From Amphirosellinia nigrospora (Eukaryota; Ascomycota; Sordariomycetes; Xylariales; Xylariaceae), in the NCBI GenBank assembly GCA_004123355.1, contig SCHM01000001.1, positions 10,922,193 to 10,986,192 of the forward strand: DNA of 64,000 nt. The letters are read 5' to 3'. The notes under the pieces were generated by a model that saw nothing but the letters and a program-made list of their open reading frames with translations, was not told the DNA's origin and made no database searches. Position 1 is the stretch's first letter; the number at the start of each line of letters is the position of its first letter. Shown here in pieces: positions 1 through 9,671 of the stretch. The translations under genes and the position numbers were made by a program.

Positions 1-791
1 TGCGTCATGCTGACAAGACCCAAGTTGGGCTCGAACTGTGCACCAGGCATGCCGCAGAGTTCTTCGGACTCTTTATTTGTCGCTTGTACTGACCGACTTG
101 GGAATGCTTCTTGACAAGTTTGTCAAGAGGGGCAGTGAATGGGTTCTCAATTAGAACCGTCAATTCGACCTTCCAGGATCTTTATTACAACTCACGAATA
201 CATAATAACCATCCACAACAACCGAATCGAACAAGTCCTTATTATATCATATCGACTAAACGAGGAGTGGTCCATATAACCATTGCATAAACGAAAGTTT
301 TCGACTATTCACCTTATTTCACATATTCTCCCTAGATGACGGATACCAGAGCTTAGCGATTCTTAACATATGATACCACGACCTTGATGAATAGAAGATA
401 TCAAATTTGTAATCTACCTAGCGTGAGCGGACTGGAAGTGAGACAGCGGAAGGCTTGTGAGAACGCGACCTGTATATACTGCATCTACCAGTCATAATTG
501 TTAACAAATACTATTGAGTAGATCTTGACAATTTGGTAAGCAAATGTGCTTAATTACCGCGCTTCTTGACTGGTCTATATTTTCCTTTTGTATATGCATT
601 CTTCTAGTTTTCGGCGTGTCCCTATATATGTGTGGACTACGACTATAAGATCACAATATTCTACAGTCATATCATGACATGAATAATATCGCGAAATGCA
701 ATATGGTAAGTCATGTCATCCACTACCTTTGCCTGGAGAGGCGCACACTTTCCTTCGTAACGTTGCTGGTTCGTGGATATTGCTCCTACAA
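1..791. other. Window edge and intergenic DNA
   Basis: The first ~155 bases hold short coding-like frames on the plus strand ending at TGA/TAG codons near 110-155. They could be the 3' end of a gene that starts outside the window, but no family is recognised and the frame changes within the segment. From ~155 to 791 the sequence is AT-leaning with no convincing gene. It lies just downstream of the isomerase gene that ends at 792. Confidence 0.3.
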
Positions 792-1641
792 TCACGCCGT
801 AGCGACTTCGATGATAGTCTTCACGAACTGGTCCGGATCGTGCGCGAAACGGCCCAAGAACAAGCCGTCGACGCCGTCACTCAACTTCTCGAACAATCCC
901 GGACCCGCGCTCCCGCCATACAGGATGCGCGTCGAGCCTGCGGGCGGCGGCGCACGCACTCCAAGTCTCTAATCGCTTGTGCGACGGCCACGACGTACGA
1001 GGCGCTCGCGGGCGCAGAGGCTCCGATGGCCCAGACGGGCTCGTAGGCCAGTATCACCTCGCTCGCGTCCGGGACGGCCTCCAGCACGGCCTCGACCTGG
1101 ACGCGAATTTCTGGCAGGGCCGCTTGCGCGTCTAGGGTTTCGTGACCTTCTTCCTGTGAGAACGAGGACGAGGACGAGGAGGGCGGCTTCGTGCGCTCGC
1201 CCACGCACACGAGGGGCACGATGCCGTTGCGCGCGGCGGCCGCCGCCTTCTTCGCCGTCGTCGCGTCCGTCTCCCCGAAGAGCCGCCGGCGCTCCGCGTG
1301 TCCGAGTTCCAGGACGCGGCAGCCCACCTCGGCGAGCACGGCGGGGGAGGCCTCCCCCGTGAAGGCCCCCGCGTCCTCGTGGAAGGCGTCCTGCGCCCTG
1401 GGAGGATGGGCACGGGGCAGGTGGTGTTCTCTTGCCGGAGCTGGGAGATGACGGTGGTGAGGGAGATGTGGTCTGGGATTACGAATATGTCTATGGCCTG
1501 GAGAGAGGTGAGGGTCTCTTGGGGTAGGTCTGAGAGGAGCTTGAGGAGTGTCGTGATGTAGCTTTGCGTTCTTGCGAACGAGAAGTACATCTTTGTGGAG
1601 ACGCCGACGAGACGGCGGCGGGGTCGGGGAGAGGACGACAT
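792..1641 (-). CDS. Triosephosphate isomerase-like sugar-phosphate isomerase
   Basis: TIM-barrel isomerase of the triosephosphate isomerase family, likely cytosolic, interconverting an aldose/ketose phosphate. Visible landmarks in order: the catalytic-Lys strand STKMYF near residue 17, the active-site His motif LGHAERR, the catalytic Glu motif AYEPVWAIG and the phosphate-binding loop YGGSAGPG near the C-terminus, followed by [11 protein letters not shown]. Length (~283 codons) is slightly above ordinary TPI. The motif has Ala where glycolytic TPI has Ser (GHSERR), and the N-terminus is STKMYF rather than GNWKMN, so this is a TPI paralogue rather than the housekeeping enzyme. The frame changes twice, near 1397 (a CCC run on the plus strand) and near 941, each consistent with one lost base. 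No splice signals fit. The neighbours (RpiB, DAK kinase) suggest the LerI role in tetrulose catabolism, L-erythrulose-1-phosphate to D-erythrulose-4-phosphate. That role is inference. Confidence 0.8.
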
Positions 1642-2230
1642 GCTTCTTCTGGGTTTTATCTCCGGGGCAAGATGAATGTCTACTAGGTAACTATTTTTTC
1701 TTAGTTTGGATTATGTAGGAGTGTAGTAGAGGCCTTAGGTGAATATGACAATGTTGATAGACTAAATGTCGTACGCAACCGATAGTACCCATTACCTTAG
1801 GTACCCATGTATATATATATCTCAGTCCCAGTACTGAGTTCAGTCTGTCTTTTACTAGGTACTAGGTAGTCTGGCTCCTTTCTCGGAGAATACATTATGC
1901 ATGTGCATGAGTAGCGGGCCGTTCTAACTAGCATCTTCTGTCGTGTGAATCTACCATAGAGCGTCATTATTATTGAGTCAGCGGTGAAACCTACCCTGAA
2001 GAAGCATCCAGGGGTTGCTTCTCTATGATTGAACCCTTGGTCAGTAACTAAGTGTTTATTTGCATAATAACTTCGAATCTATAAGTTAGGTATTTAGTAG
2101 GTATGTTTCAAGCTGTAAAAAACATGCGCCTTAAGCCACTATGCCACAAGGTTATTATAGTAAGTCTTGCAACAAGTTGCAAAATTGCTACACTTCATAT
2201 CATATTATTTGAATAATTTTCCAGCCGTCA
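1642..2230. other. Intergenic, 589 bp
   Basis: AT-rich upstream region of the TPI-like gene and 3' flank of the RpiB-like gene. It contains a short TA run near 1810-1820. No gene or clear regulatory motif seen. Confidence 0.5.
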
Positions 2231-2765
2231 TTACAAGTCCTTTTCCAAATCATTAATAGCCTCGACTTTGGCTGCACTAGCGCTCGAGGTGTCGAAGACG
2301 TAACCGAGCCACTCCTTAGCCAACCGGCGCGCTAATTCCAGTCCGATGACACGCTCGCCCATACATAGCACCTGGGCGTTGTTGCTGAGCACGGCGCGTT
2401 CCACGGAGAAGCTATCGTGTGCCGTGACGGCGCGAACACCCTTGATCTTATTGGCGGTTATGGCAACACGAGGCCGGTACCGCAGACGAGGAGGGCGCGG
2501 TCGACTTTGCCCTCTGCTACAAGCTGGGCAGCGGCAGCGGCGCGATGGGGATACGCTGTCTTGTCGTCGGTTGTCAGGCTGCCGACGTCTGTGACGAATT
2601 CGACGCGCGGGTCGCTTTCGAAGTCGGCCTTGATCTTGTTTTTGTAGTTCACGCCAGCCTCCTGGTCAACGGAACACTATGTATTAGATCATGTAAGTGA
2701 GACCAAGGGGGACATATTTAACTTACATCTGCAGCCATAGCGATTCTCCATTTTGGAGCGGCCAT
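2231..2765 (-). CDS. RpiB/LacA-type sugar-phosphate isomerase
   Basis: Ribose-5-phosphate isomerase B family enzyme. The protein opens [16 protein letters not shown], followed by [15 protein letters not shown], the active-site Cys motif CGTGLG, then [29 protein letters not shown] and a C-terminal helix ending at TAA (2231-2233). A 65-bp intron (2662-2726, GTAAGT...CAG) interrupts the codon row just after MAAD. The length (~155 aa) is normal for RpiB. Immediately after CGTGL the frame slips near 2470 and one base (GGT read as GT) must be restored to continue. In bacterial tetritol pathways this family supplies EryI, D-erythrulose-4-phosphate to D-erythrose-4-phosphate. Linkage to a TPI-like isomerase and a DAK-type kinase supports the same role here, although ribose-5-phosphate isomerase activity remains possible. 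Confidence 0.85.
2662..2726 (-). other. Intron of RpiB-like gene
   Basis: Canonical GTAAGT donor and CAG acceptor on the minus strand. Removing it joins MAAD to EAGVNYKNK in frame. Confidence 0.8.
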
Positions 2766-4016
2766 TTTGTCTGATTTAAGAGGGTGATAGTCGAAAGCAC
2801 AGAGGTTGTAACACTCGCGGTGGACTTGTTAACATGAGACGCACCAGACAAGCCTCGAAACAGCAAACGCTCGAGTTGATCTTCGGTGTACAATTGAAAA
2901 CTATGGAAATATTCTATCAGCGGAATAATAAAAACCCCTGCCTGCCATTCACGGAATTCTAATTATAGCAAGTCGAACCAGTTGCCACGAAGACCACTGA
3001 TCTGTTGCACGTTCCATGCCGACCAACGGCATCATGCCGCCCTCCCCCAAGGAGAAGCGTCCGATTCTAGGCGGTACCGCGCGACAATAAGGGCTCAAGA
3101 GCTTGACTGGCTCGTGACGGATGAGGGGCAAATTGCTAAGTTGCTGTGTCCGGACAGATGCCGGACAGATTCCGGACACCGACATCACGGCCGGTTTGGA
3201 TTGGGGAATCCGCTGGGTAAAATGCGTCGTCGCCCCAAGCCCAAAATTGACAAGCCAGTTTACCCCTCGACAATGCCATCTTCAAATCTTTTTGAATTGG
3301 TCTCCTAGTCTAATGGAATCTTTCCTATCACGCCGGAATGGAAAATCTGGAGACCCCAGCATCTCACGCGACCCTTCGTACCCCCACCATGCGTCTCCAC
3401 GACATTCATCCAGACTTGGGACTGGGCCACTGTTCGAAAGGCACAGCACAGTATCGTGTCTTGTTCGTTTCATGAGCGGTGTATTCTATTGAGAAAGCGA
3501 TGCTAGCTGGAGCTTGGCTTAGTCTAGTGTAGACCATGAAGGATTTTCGTAGTGCCATGACTGTCTGTCGGTGCCCAAGGTATACTTGTGCTGGTAATAC
3601 CGTCCACGGGTCCACCGGTTTACCGTTACGATAGTAATCATTTCGGTGTAAGAGAGCTCTACTTAAGTGTCATGTCGAGGGAATCGTGTAGACCAGCGTA
3701 GATTGTTTTACCACTGATAAGTGGCTATAACTTCATTTCCCCAATTTGCTGGCCCTTGACGTATTGCCGTCTTTGTCTCTCTTCCTCCGCATGTAAATCT
3801 CGGCCACCTCCTCATTTAATATCACCTACTAGCTTCAGCCACTTAGGACACACTTCATACATCATCGCACAGGCAGCTCAGCTCGTTGATCTCAATACCA
3901 TAACTACTGTAGTGGTGAACCAAACTTGGCTGGATTTGTTTACTTCCCCATACTAATAATACGCCTCGTGCGTTATTCTATTTAACACTTATACCTATAC
4001 TTGCGTACGACTGAAT
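2766..4016. other. Intergenic, 1.25 kb, between divergent RpiB-like and DAK genes
   Basis: Shared upstream region of two divergently transcribed catabolic genes, so a plausible site of co-regulation. Short open frames between 2950 and 3600 occur on both strands with no recognisable domain. Nothing else supported. Confidence 0.4.
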
Positions 4017-5790
4017 ATGTCGAAACGCCACCTCTACAACTCATTAGATGGTCTCGTCAACAAGGGCCTCCGAGGCCTCATCGCCTACAACCCTGCTCTT
4101 GCTTTAGATGAGCAGAACAGGGTAGTATATAACACAGAGTACGACAGATCAACAGTCTCCATCATCAGCGGCGGCGGTTCAGGCCACGAACCCGCCTGGT
4201 CCGGATATGTAGGCACCAACATGCTAGCAGCCTCCGTGGCCGGCGACGTCTTCGCTTCCCCAGCACCAAGCAGATCATTGCGGGCATTGACGCTGTCCCG
4301 TCAGACAAGGGCACTATCCTCGTGATCACCAATTATACGGGTGACTGCTTGCATTTCGGCCTGGCCGCCGAGAAAGCCAATGCCAAAGGCCACAAATGCA
4401 AGATGATCATCTGCGGCGACGATGTTTCCGTAGGGAAGAACGGCAGCTTGGTGGGACGTCGAGGTCTCGCGGGCCAGATCGGGGTGCTGAAAGTCATGGG
4501 TGGTGCCTCGGGCGCAGGCGGATCTCTCGACCAGGTCTATGATCTGGGCGTAGCCTTTTCCCAGCAGATTGTCTCCATTGCCATCACCTTGGATCACTGC
4601 CATGTGCCCGGCCGATCGGAACACGCCCAGTCGGGAGCCGATGAACTGGAAATCGGCACCGGCCCTCACAAAGCCTGGCTATAAAAAGGTCTCGCCCGTC
4701 CCTTCGCCCGAGGAACTGGTCAAGACCATCCTAACATACCTGCTGGATGAGAGCGATCCGCTGCGCGGCTACGTGAACTTCAACGAGGGCGACGAAACCG
4801 TCCTCATGGTGAGCAACTTCGGCGGCATGTCGTATCTGGAGATGGGGGCGCTCGTAAACGACCTCCTGGACCAACTCGACACGAACTGGAAGATCCGGCC
4901 CGTGCGCGTGATATCGGGCTTCTTGGAAACGTCCCTCAACGCGCCCGCCTTCTCCGTGTCCGTCATCAACATCACGGCGGCGGCCAAAGACTGCTCGTAC
5001 TCGGCGAGGAGATCAAGGGCTTCTTCGACGCCCGCACGGACACGCACTGGGAGTCGATGGCGGGATCTCAGGCCAGGCGGCGTCCGCGCAAGGAGCAGCT
5101 CGTGCAGCCGCCGCGGTCCCGCGCCACGCCGTCAACGACGCCACGGACCTCAAGGTCGACCCTGCTCGTCTCGAGCACATGCTGCGCACCGCCTGCAACA
5201 GACTCATCGAGGCCGAGCCTGACCTGACGCGGTGGGACACCGTCATGGGCGACGGCGACTGTGGCGAGACCCTGAAGCAAGGCGCGGTCTGTCTCCTCGA
5301 GGCCCTGGACACCAAGATCGCGAGCAACGGGTCCGTCGGCGCCGTGCTGCAGGAGATGGAGGAGATCCTCGAAGGCAAGATGGGAGGCACGCTGGGCGGT
5401 ATCCTGGGCATATTTTTCGTGTCCCTGCGGACGGCGTTGGTCGAGAACTTCACCCTGACGAAGGAGGAGGGTAGCGTTCCGAAGCTGTGGGCCGTAGCCG
5501 TGCGCATCGCTCTCGCTAATCTGTCTCGTTACACGCCGGCAAAGGTTGGGCGACCGCACGGTCATGGATACGCTGATCCCGTTCGCCGACGGTTTGGCTG
5601 CCAATGGAAGCTTTGACGAGGGCGTGGATGCTGCCGTGGCCGGCGCCGAAAAGACAAAGACGCTGAAGCCGAAACTGGGCCGAGCGACGTATGTCGGCGC
5701 CGGACAGGAGGCGAGCCACGAGTTGCCCCCGGACCCTGGCGCTTGGGTGCTATGGTTGTGATCAAGGGGCTGCAGGCTGGATTACAATAG
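4017..5790 (+). CDS. Dihydroxyacetone kinase-family (DhaK-DhaL) ketose kinase
   Basis: ATP-dependent kinase of the single-chain DAK family, phosphorylating dihydroxyacetone or a related short ketose such as erythrulose. The DhaK domain starts at the N-terminus with the glycine-rich SGGGSGHEPAW. The substrate-binding His lies in TLDHCHVPGR and is followed by GADELEIGTGPH. The DhaL domain carries the Mg-ATP aspartates in VMGDGDCGETL and ends with PPDPGAW...AMVVIKGLQAGLQ at TAG 5788-5790. The ~590-codon span is normal for the family. The reading frame changes about six times (near 4262, 4671, 4995, 5105, 5550 and 5750), most as one lost base, one a two-base loss and one a gained G. Motifs are intact on both sides of each break, which favours consensus errors over decay. 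Its place between isomerases and an aldolase suggests a tetrulose kinase, but the substrate is not proven by sequence. Confidence 0.85.
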
Positions 5791-6075
5791 TATGAAACAA
5801 TTAGGGGAAAGGGATAAGTGAGTAATACAAATGTGCAGGTTTACTTTTATCATGTATCTAGCGTGGTACGGCGCTTATTATTGGTTTCATTCTTATATGG
5901 CTGGCATTACAAGGGTAAAAAGGGAATATTTAGTATGACCATTCAAATGAAAATAGTCAAAATGATAACATAAATGATCGTTTCGCAATTCGGTGCCAAG
6001 GTTAAGAGACTTTTTTTTCAATTTTTTTATTCATCACCCCTAATTAGAGAATATATGATGACAATTATATACAAG

Positions 6076-6951
6076 TTATTGCGTCGAGGCTTTACCCGCG
6101 CTGCCCAGCCAGTGCATATATTGCTCAATCGCCTTCTGCATGGCATCCGTGCCGGCCTCAATAACGCTCGTCAGGGGCTTGCCCTCCATCTCCTTCTGCA
6201 CGGCCGCGTAGTGCTTATTCATGCCCTTGTTGATGTTGACCTTGGACACGCCGGCGCGGATACACCGCTGGAAGATATCCTGATCGAAGGGGTCGGCGCC
6301 GTGTAGCACAAGCCGTACGCGGTCGCCAACGGCCTTGTTAATGGACTCGAGACGGTCATACTCGAGCTGGATGCCGCGGGGGCCGTATTCGCCGTGGACA
6401 TTGCCGAAAGCGGGCGCCAGCATCTCGATGCCCGTAGCGACGAACTCCTCGGCCTGCTCAGGGGTCGTCAGCACGGCCTCCAGATCAGCCGTCTCGGCGA
6501 CGCCGTCCTCGCCGCCCTCGATGCGGCCCGGTTCAGCTTCCGCCGCGATACCACGTTCGTGGCAGTACGTGACGAGCTCGCGGGTCAGCGCGAGATTCTC
6601 CTCCTTTTCATAATGGCTCATATCGCACATGATACTATCAAAGCCGTCTTCGATATCAGCGGCGCGGCGCACGAGGTCGGGCGTCTGTGCGTGGTCGAGG
6701 TGCAACGACACGGGCACTTTGGCCGAGTGAGCGGCTGACGCGGCGGCTCGGACCAAAGCTTCGCCGGCGTACTCGACGGCCCAGGGGAAGAGGAGTACCA
6801 TGGCTGGTGAGTTAGCAGCTTCGGCAGCCCGCACCGTCGCGATGATGGACTCTATGTTGTAGCAGCACATGCCCGGCACGCCATATCCGCCTTCAAGGGC
6901 GGCATTTAGGATCGCCATCGACCTGTTCTGCTTGAGTGGTGGCCGAACCAT
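6076..6951 (-). CDS. Class II (zinc) aldolase, FbaA/GatY-like
   Basis: Intact 291-codon gene for a zinc-dependent class II aldolase, which cleaves or forms a ketose phosphate using dihydroxyacetone phosphate. Visible motifs: YGVPGMCCYNIESI near the N-terminus, HLDHAQ (catalytic Asp and zinc His), AEPGRIEGGEDG (metal Glu), FGNVHGEYGP (zinc His) and LHGADP (third zinc His), then VSKVNINKGM for phosphate/DHAP binding. The glycine-rich loop after the third His reads HGADP instead of the HGGSG of typical fructose-bisphosphate aldolase. With only ~290 residues it is also shorter than yeast FBA1, so a substrate other than fructose-1,6-bisphosphate is likely. It contains no frame break, unlike most neighbours. 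It is probably part of the same catabolic cluster as the DAK kinase upstream, to which it is convergent. Confidence 0.9.
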   Translation of the reverse strand: MVRPPLKQNRSMAILNAALEGGYGVPGMCCYNIESIIATVRAAEAANSPAMVLLFPWAVEYAGEALVRAAASAAHSAKVPVSLHLDHAQTPDLVRRAADIEDGFDSIMCDMSHYEKEENLALTRELVTYCHERGIAAEAEPGRIEGGEDGVAETADLEAVLTTPEQAEEFVATGIEMLAPAFGNVHGEYGPRGIQLEYDRLESINKAVGDRVRLVLHGADPFDQDIFQRCIRAGVSKVNINKGMNKHYAAVQKEMEGKPLTSVIEAGTDAMQKAIEQYMHWLGSAGKASTQ

Positions 6952-7996
6952 CTTGTCTTCACGTTATATTGCCCGTGCTATGGTTTTAGCTGCCGTTTAT
7001 CAGAGACTGTTTATCAGAGGAACACGAGCTGGTCGAAAGGTACAATGTTGATGATTATGAGATCTCTATCACCGGGGCTAATTAGAGACTGAAAATTAGA
7101 GACTGAAAACCTCTCGGAACTTGCAGCTTATAGATGATTTAAGAATATAGGTAACATAATAGGTAGTAATTTTTGTATATCTTCAACTCCCCTTCGGATT
7201 AAAACGACATAGCCCCCATATCTTTCCTAAGCATAACCTCCACTAACGTGGGGTGAGTAATTTGTATAGTAACACCCCGTAGCAAGAGCTAAGTATTGTC
7301 AGTGTTGCCAATGTATTCGCAAGTCCTTTGTTAAGCGCCTAGCATCGACAGCTCAAATTATTAAGCGTCAAGTATCTGAGTTACAAACCGGCGTCAACAG
7401 GTACTTTCAACTTTTCCCGGAGAAAGCAGAGATGAGGGGAAAAAAGGGGGTCACGATGGAGGTGAGCGGGGGAAATGCCGCTAAGGCATTCGGGTCGGAG
7501 AAGATGGCGAGACAGACAGATCAGACGCAGCAAGTATTACCCGAGATCGCAGTACGTGTCTCGGCCATTACCCGATGATGTTTCCAACCATGCGTTGGGA
7601 TATTAGAGCAGCGGGCATGTCCTCGGTATACTCTATTGGTGCCCAAGGACAAACTGCCGCTGGACTACCGGGCTCTCTGCAAGCTTGAAAGGGGAAGGGA
7701 AGTATAGGCTCTATTCAGGCTGTTATTGTTTTGTTGAACGTAGATCACGTCGGATCGGCAACAATTGACATTCATGTACAATCCGTTTAAGTGTCTTTTA
7801 GTGAAATTACGTCTGCCTTCGGCTTCGGGGGAAACCAAGCCCCGTACTAGTAGTGCTGTTGTTATTCTCGATCTTATATCACTTTGAGTAATACGGTGTC
7901 GTCTCCCCACGGAATAGGATACCATCACCTCTGTCCTGCCTCTGAAAGAAATCTTCCACTGTACTGAGTCGCGAGTTGTTCAGCACGGATTCAAAG
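6952..7996. other. Intergenic, 1.05 kb, between divergent aldolase and dehydrogenase genes
   Basis: Common upstream region of the aldolase (minus) and the LtnD-like dehydrogenase (plus). It contains a direct duplication of an 'attagagactgaaa' segment near 7080-7105. No gene seen. Confidence 0.4.
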
Positions 7997-9330
7997 ATGG
8001 CTGCGTCGGACAAGCCGAACGTCGCCTTCATAGGCCTTGGCGCCATGGGATTCGGCATGGCAACACACCTCTTGAAGCAAGGGTATCCTGTAACGGGATT
8101 TGATGTGTGGCCGCCAACACTGGAACGATTCCGTGCGGCGGGAGGTAATACAGTTACTACACCTCCGAGGCGGTCCGGAACCATGATTACGTCGTGTGTA
8201 TGGTGGCTACGGCGGCGCAGGCCCAGTCCGTGTTATTTGAAGGCGAGAATCCTGCATTAGGCGCCTTATCTGAGGGCGTTTCACTGCTACTCTGTTCGAC
8301 GGTACCGTGTACTTATGTGCAGAGCCTCGAGGCGCAGCTAGCAGAAAAAGGACGTGGCGACGTGCTTCTCATCGATTGTCCTGTATCCGGTGGCGCAGGG
8401 CGGGCCGCTGATGGCACATTATCTATCATGGCTGGTGGCTCAGACGAGGCACTAGAGAAGGGACGTTTTCTCCTACAAGAACTCTCAGATACTTCAAAAC
8501 TATACATCGTGAACGGTGGAATTGGTGCGGGCAGTAACATGAAAATGGTGCATCAGGTGCTGGCAGCCGTGGGTATCCTAGCGACGAGTGAGGGCATGGG
8601 ATTTGCCCAGCAGTTGGGGCTGGACCTGGCTTATACATATGAGAGTATCCAGAATTCCGATGCGTCAGCTTGGATGTTCGGACACCGTGGCCCTAGAATA
8701 CTGTCCGAGTTCAAGCCTATCGCGAGCGCAATCTCCATTATACTTAAAGATGCCGGCATTATCACATCCGAGGCTTTGAAGGTGGGGTTCTCGACACCCA
8801 TGACCGGAACGGCTGAGCAGGTGTATTTCTCTAGCCTTGGAAGAGGATATGGAGCGGACGATGACAGTAGCTTGATAAGACTGTACATCGAAGGCGCAAA
8901 AGACTCGGCATCACCACTGACTGAGGAGGATAAGGCAAGGAAACTGGCCTTGGTGAAGGGGCTACTTAGGGGCATCTACCTCTGCGGGACGGCTGAGTCA
9001 TTGATATTTGCGAAACGGTGTCAACTCGACCTCGATCAGGTCTATGATCTCTGTGTCAACGCAGCCGGTGGATCTAAAGTGTTTGAAGCTGTTGGTTTGG
9101 AAATTGTAAATCTGTTGCGTGGTGAACAGGTGGTCGCTGACGCCAACGGTGAAAGCCTTCAGGACGTGGCGAGAGGGCTACAAGAGGCTGTCGCAGAGGC
9201 ACAACGTCTTAGGATGCCGCTGTACTTGGGGACGGAGGCTAGTAATTTGATACGGCTGGCCTTACAACATACATTAGACCTAACTCAATCCTTACCCCGA
9301 GCAACAATCGGAAAGGTTTGGGCTGCGTAG
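7997..9330 (+). CDS. 3-hydroxyisobutyrate / L-threonate dehydrogenase-like oxidoreductase
   Basis: NAD(P)-dependent beta-hydroxyacid dehydrogenase (HIBADH/6PGDH superfamily). The Rossmann motif FIGLGAMGFGMA is near residue 13, the substrate-binding motif DCPVSGGAGRAADG follows, and the catalytic Lys lies in GSNMKMVHQV. About 445 codons is longer than bacterial HIBADH or LtnD (~300) because the C-terminal helical domain is followed by a second related helical segment (AESLIFAKRCQLDLDQVY...GGSKVFEAV), an apparent duplication seen in fungal members. Start ATG 7997 follows AAAG. One base is lost near 8163: before it the frame reads GGNTVTTP, after it HDYVVCMVATA. Linkage to a class II aldolase and a kinase recalls the LtnD-OtnC four-carbon acid-sugar route. 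The specific substrate is inference. Confidence 0.85.
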
Positions 9331-9671
9331 AGGGGGCCATACACCATTCGACAATATTAATAATATCCAAGGTTAGAGACGCCTGTCGATGTTGGCTGTA
9401 ATGAAAATGTCCATCTGTTATTAGTACCAATTGGGCCAATTCTTTCGTGGTGTTCCGCCTCTTTGTCATGTTATTACAGAGTACTTTACATACCTTCTTA
9501 GTCTTATTGTTATACATAGCTCACAGCTAGCAAACCATGAAGTTAGTCATGGCAAAAACGATATCAAGTTCGTCCCAAATATTGAACTTAAAATTGCTGC
9601 CAGAGTGAAACATGCCTCCGCGATGTACAAGCCTTTCTTGCCGGTAATTAAGTCGCTTCCTTCGAGGTGCT
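9331..9671. other. Intergenic, 341 bp, between convergent genes
   Basis: 3' ends of the dehydrogenase (plus) and the UBR7-like gene (minus) face each other here. No further gene supported. Confidence 0.5.

Noticed and set aside
2950-3620. Overlapping open frames on both strands
   Set aside because: No conserved motifs or splice structure, and no agreement with a known family.
4017-5790. DAK kinase as a pseudogene
   Set aside because: The same single-base slips hit the essential MCM2 gene and others in homopolymers, while all kinase motifs are intact, so decay is the weaker explanation.
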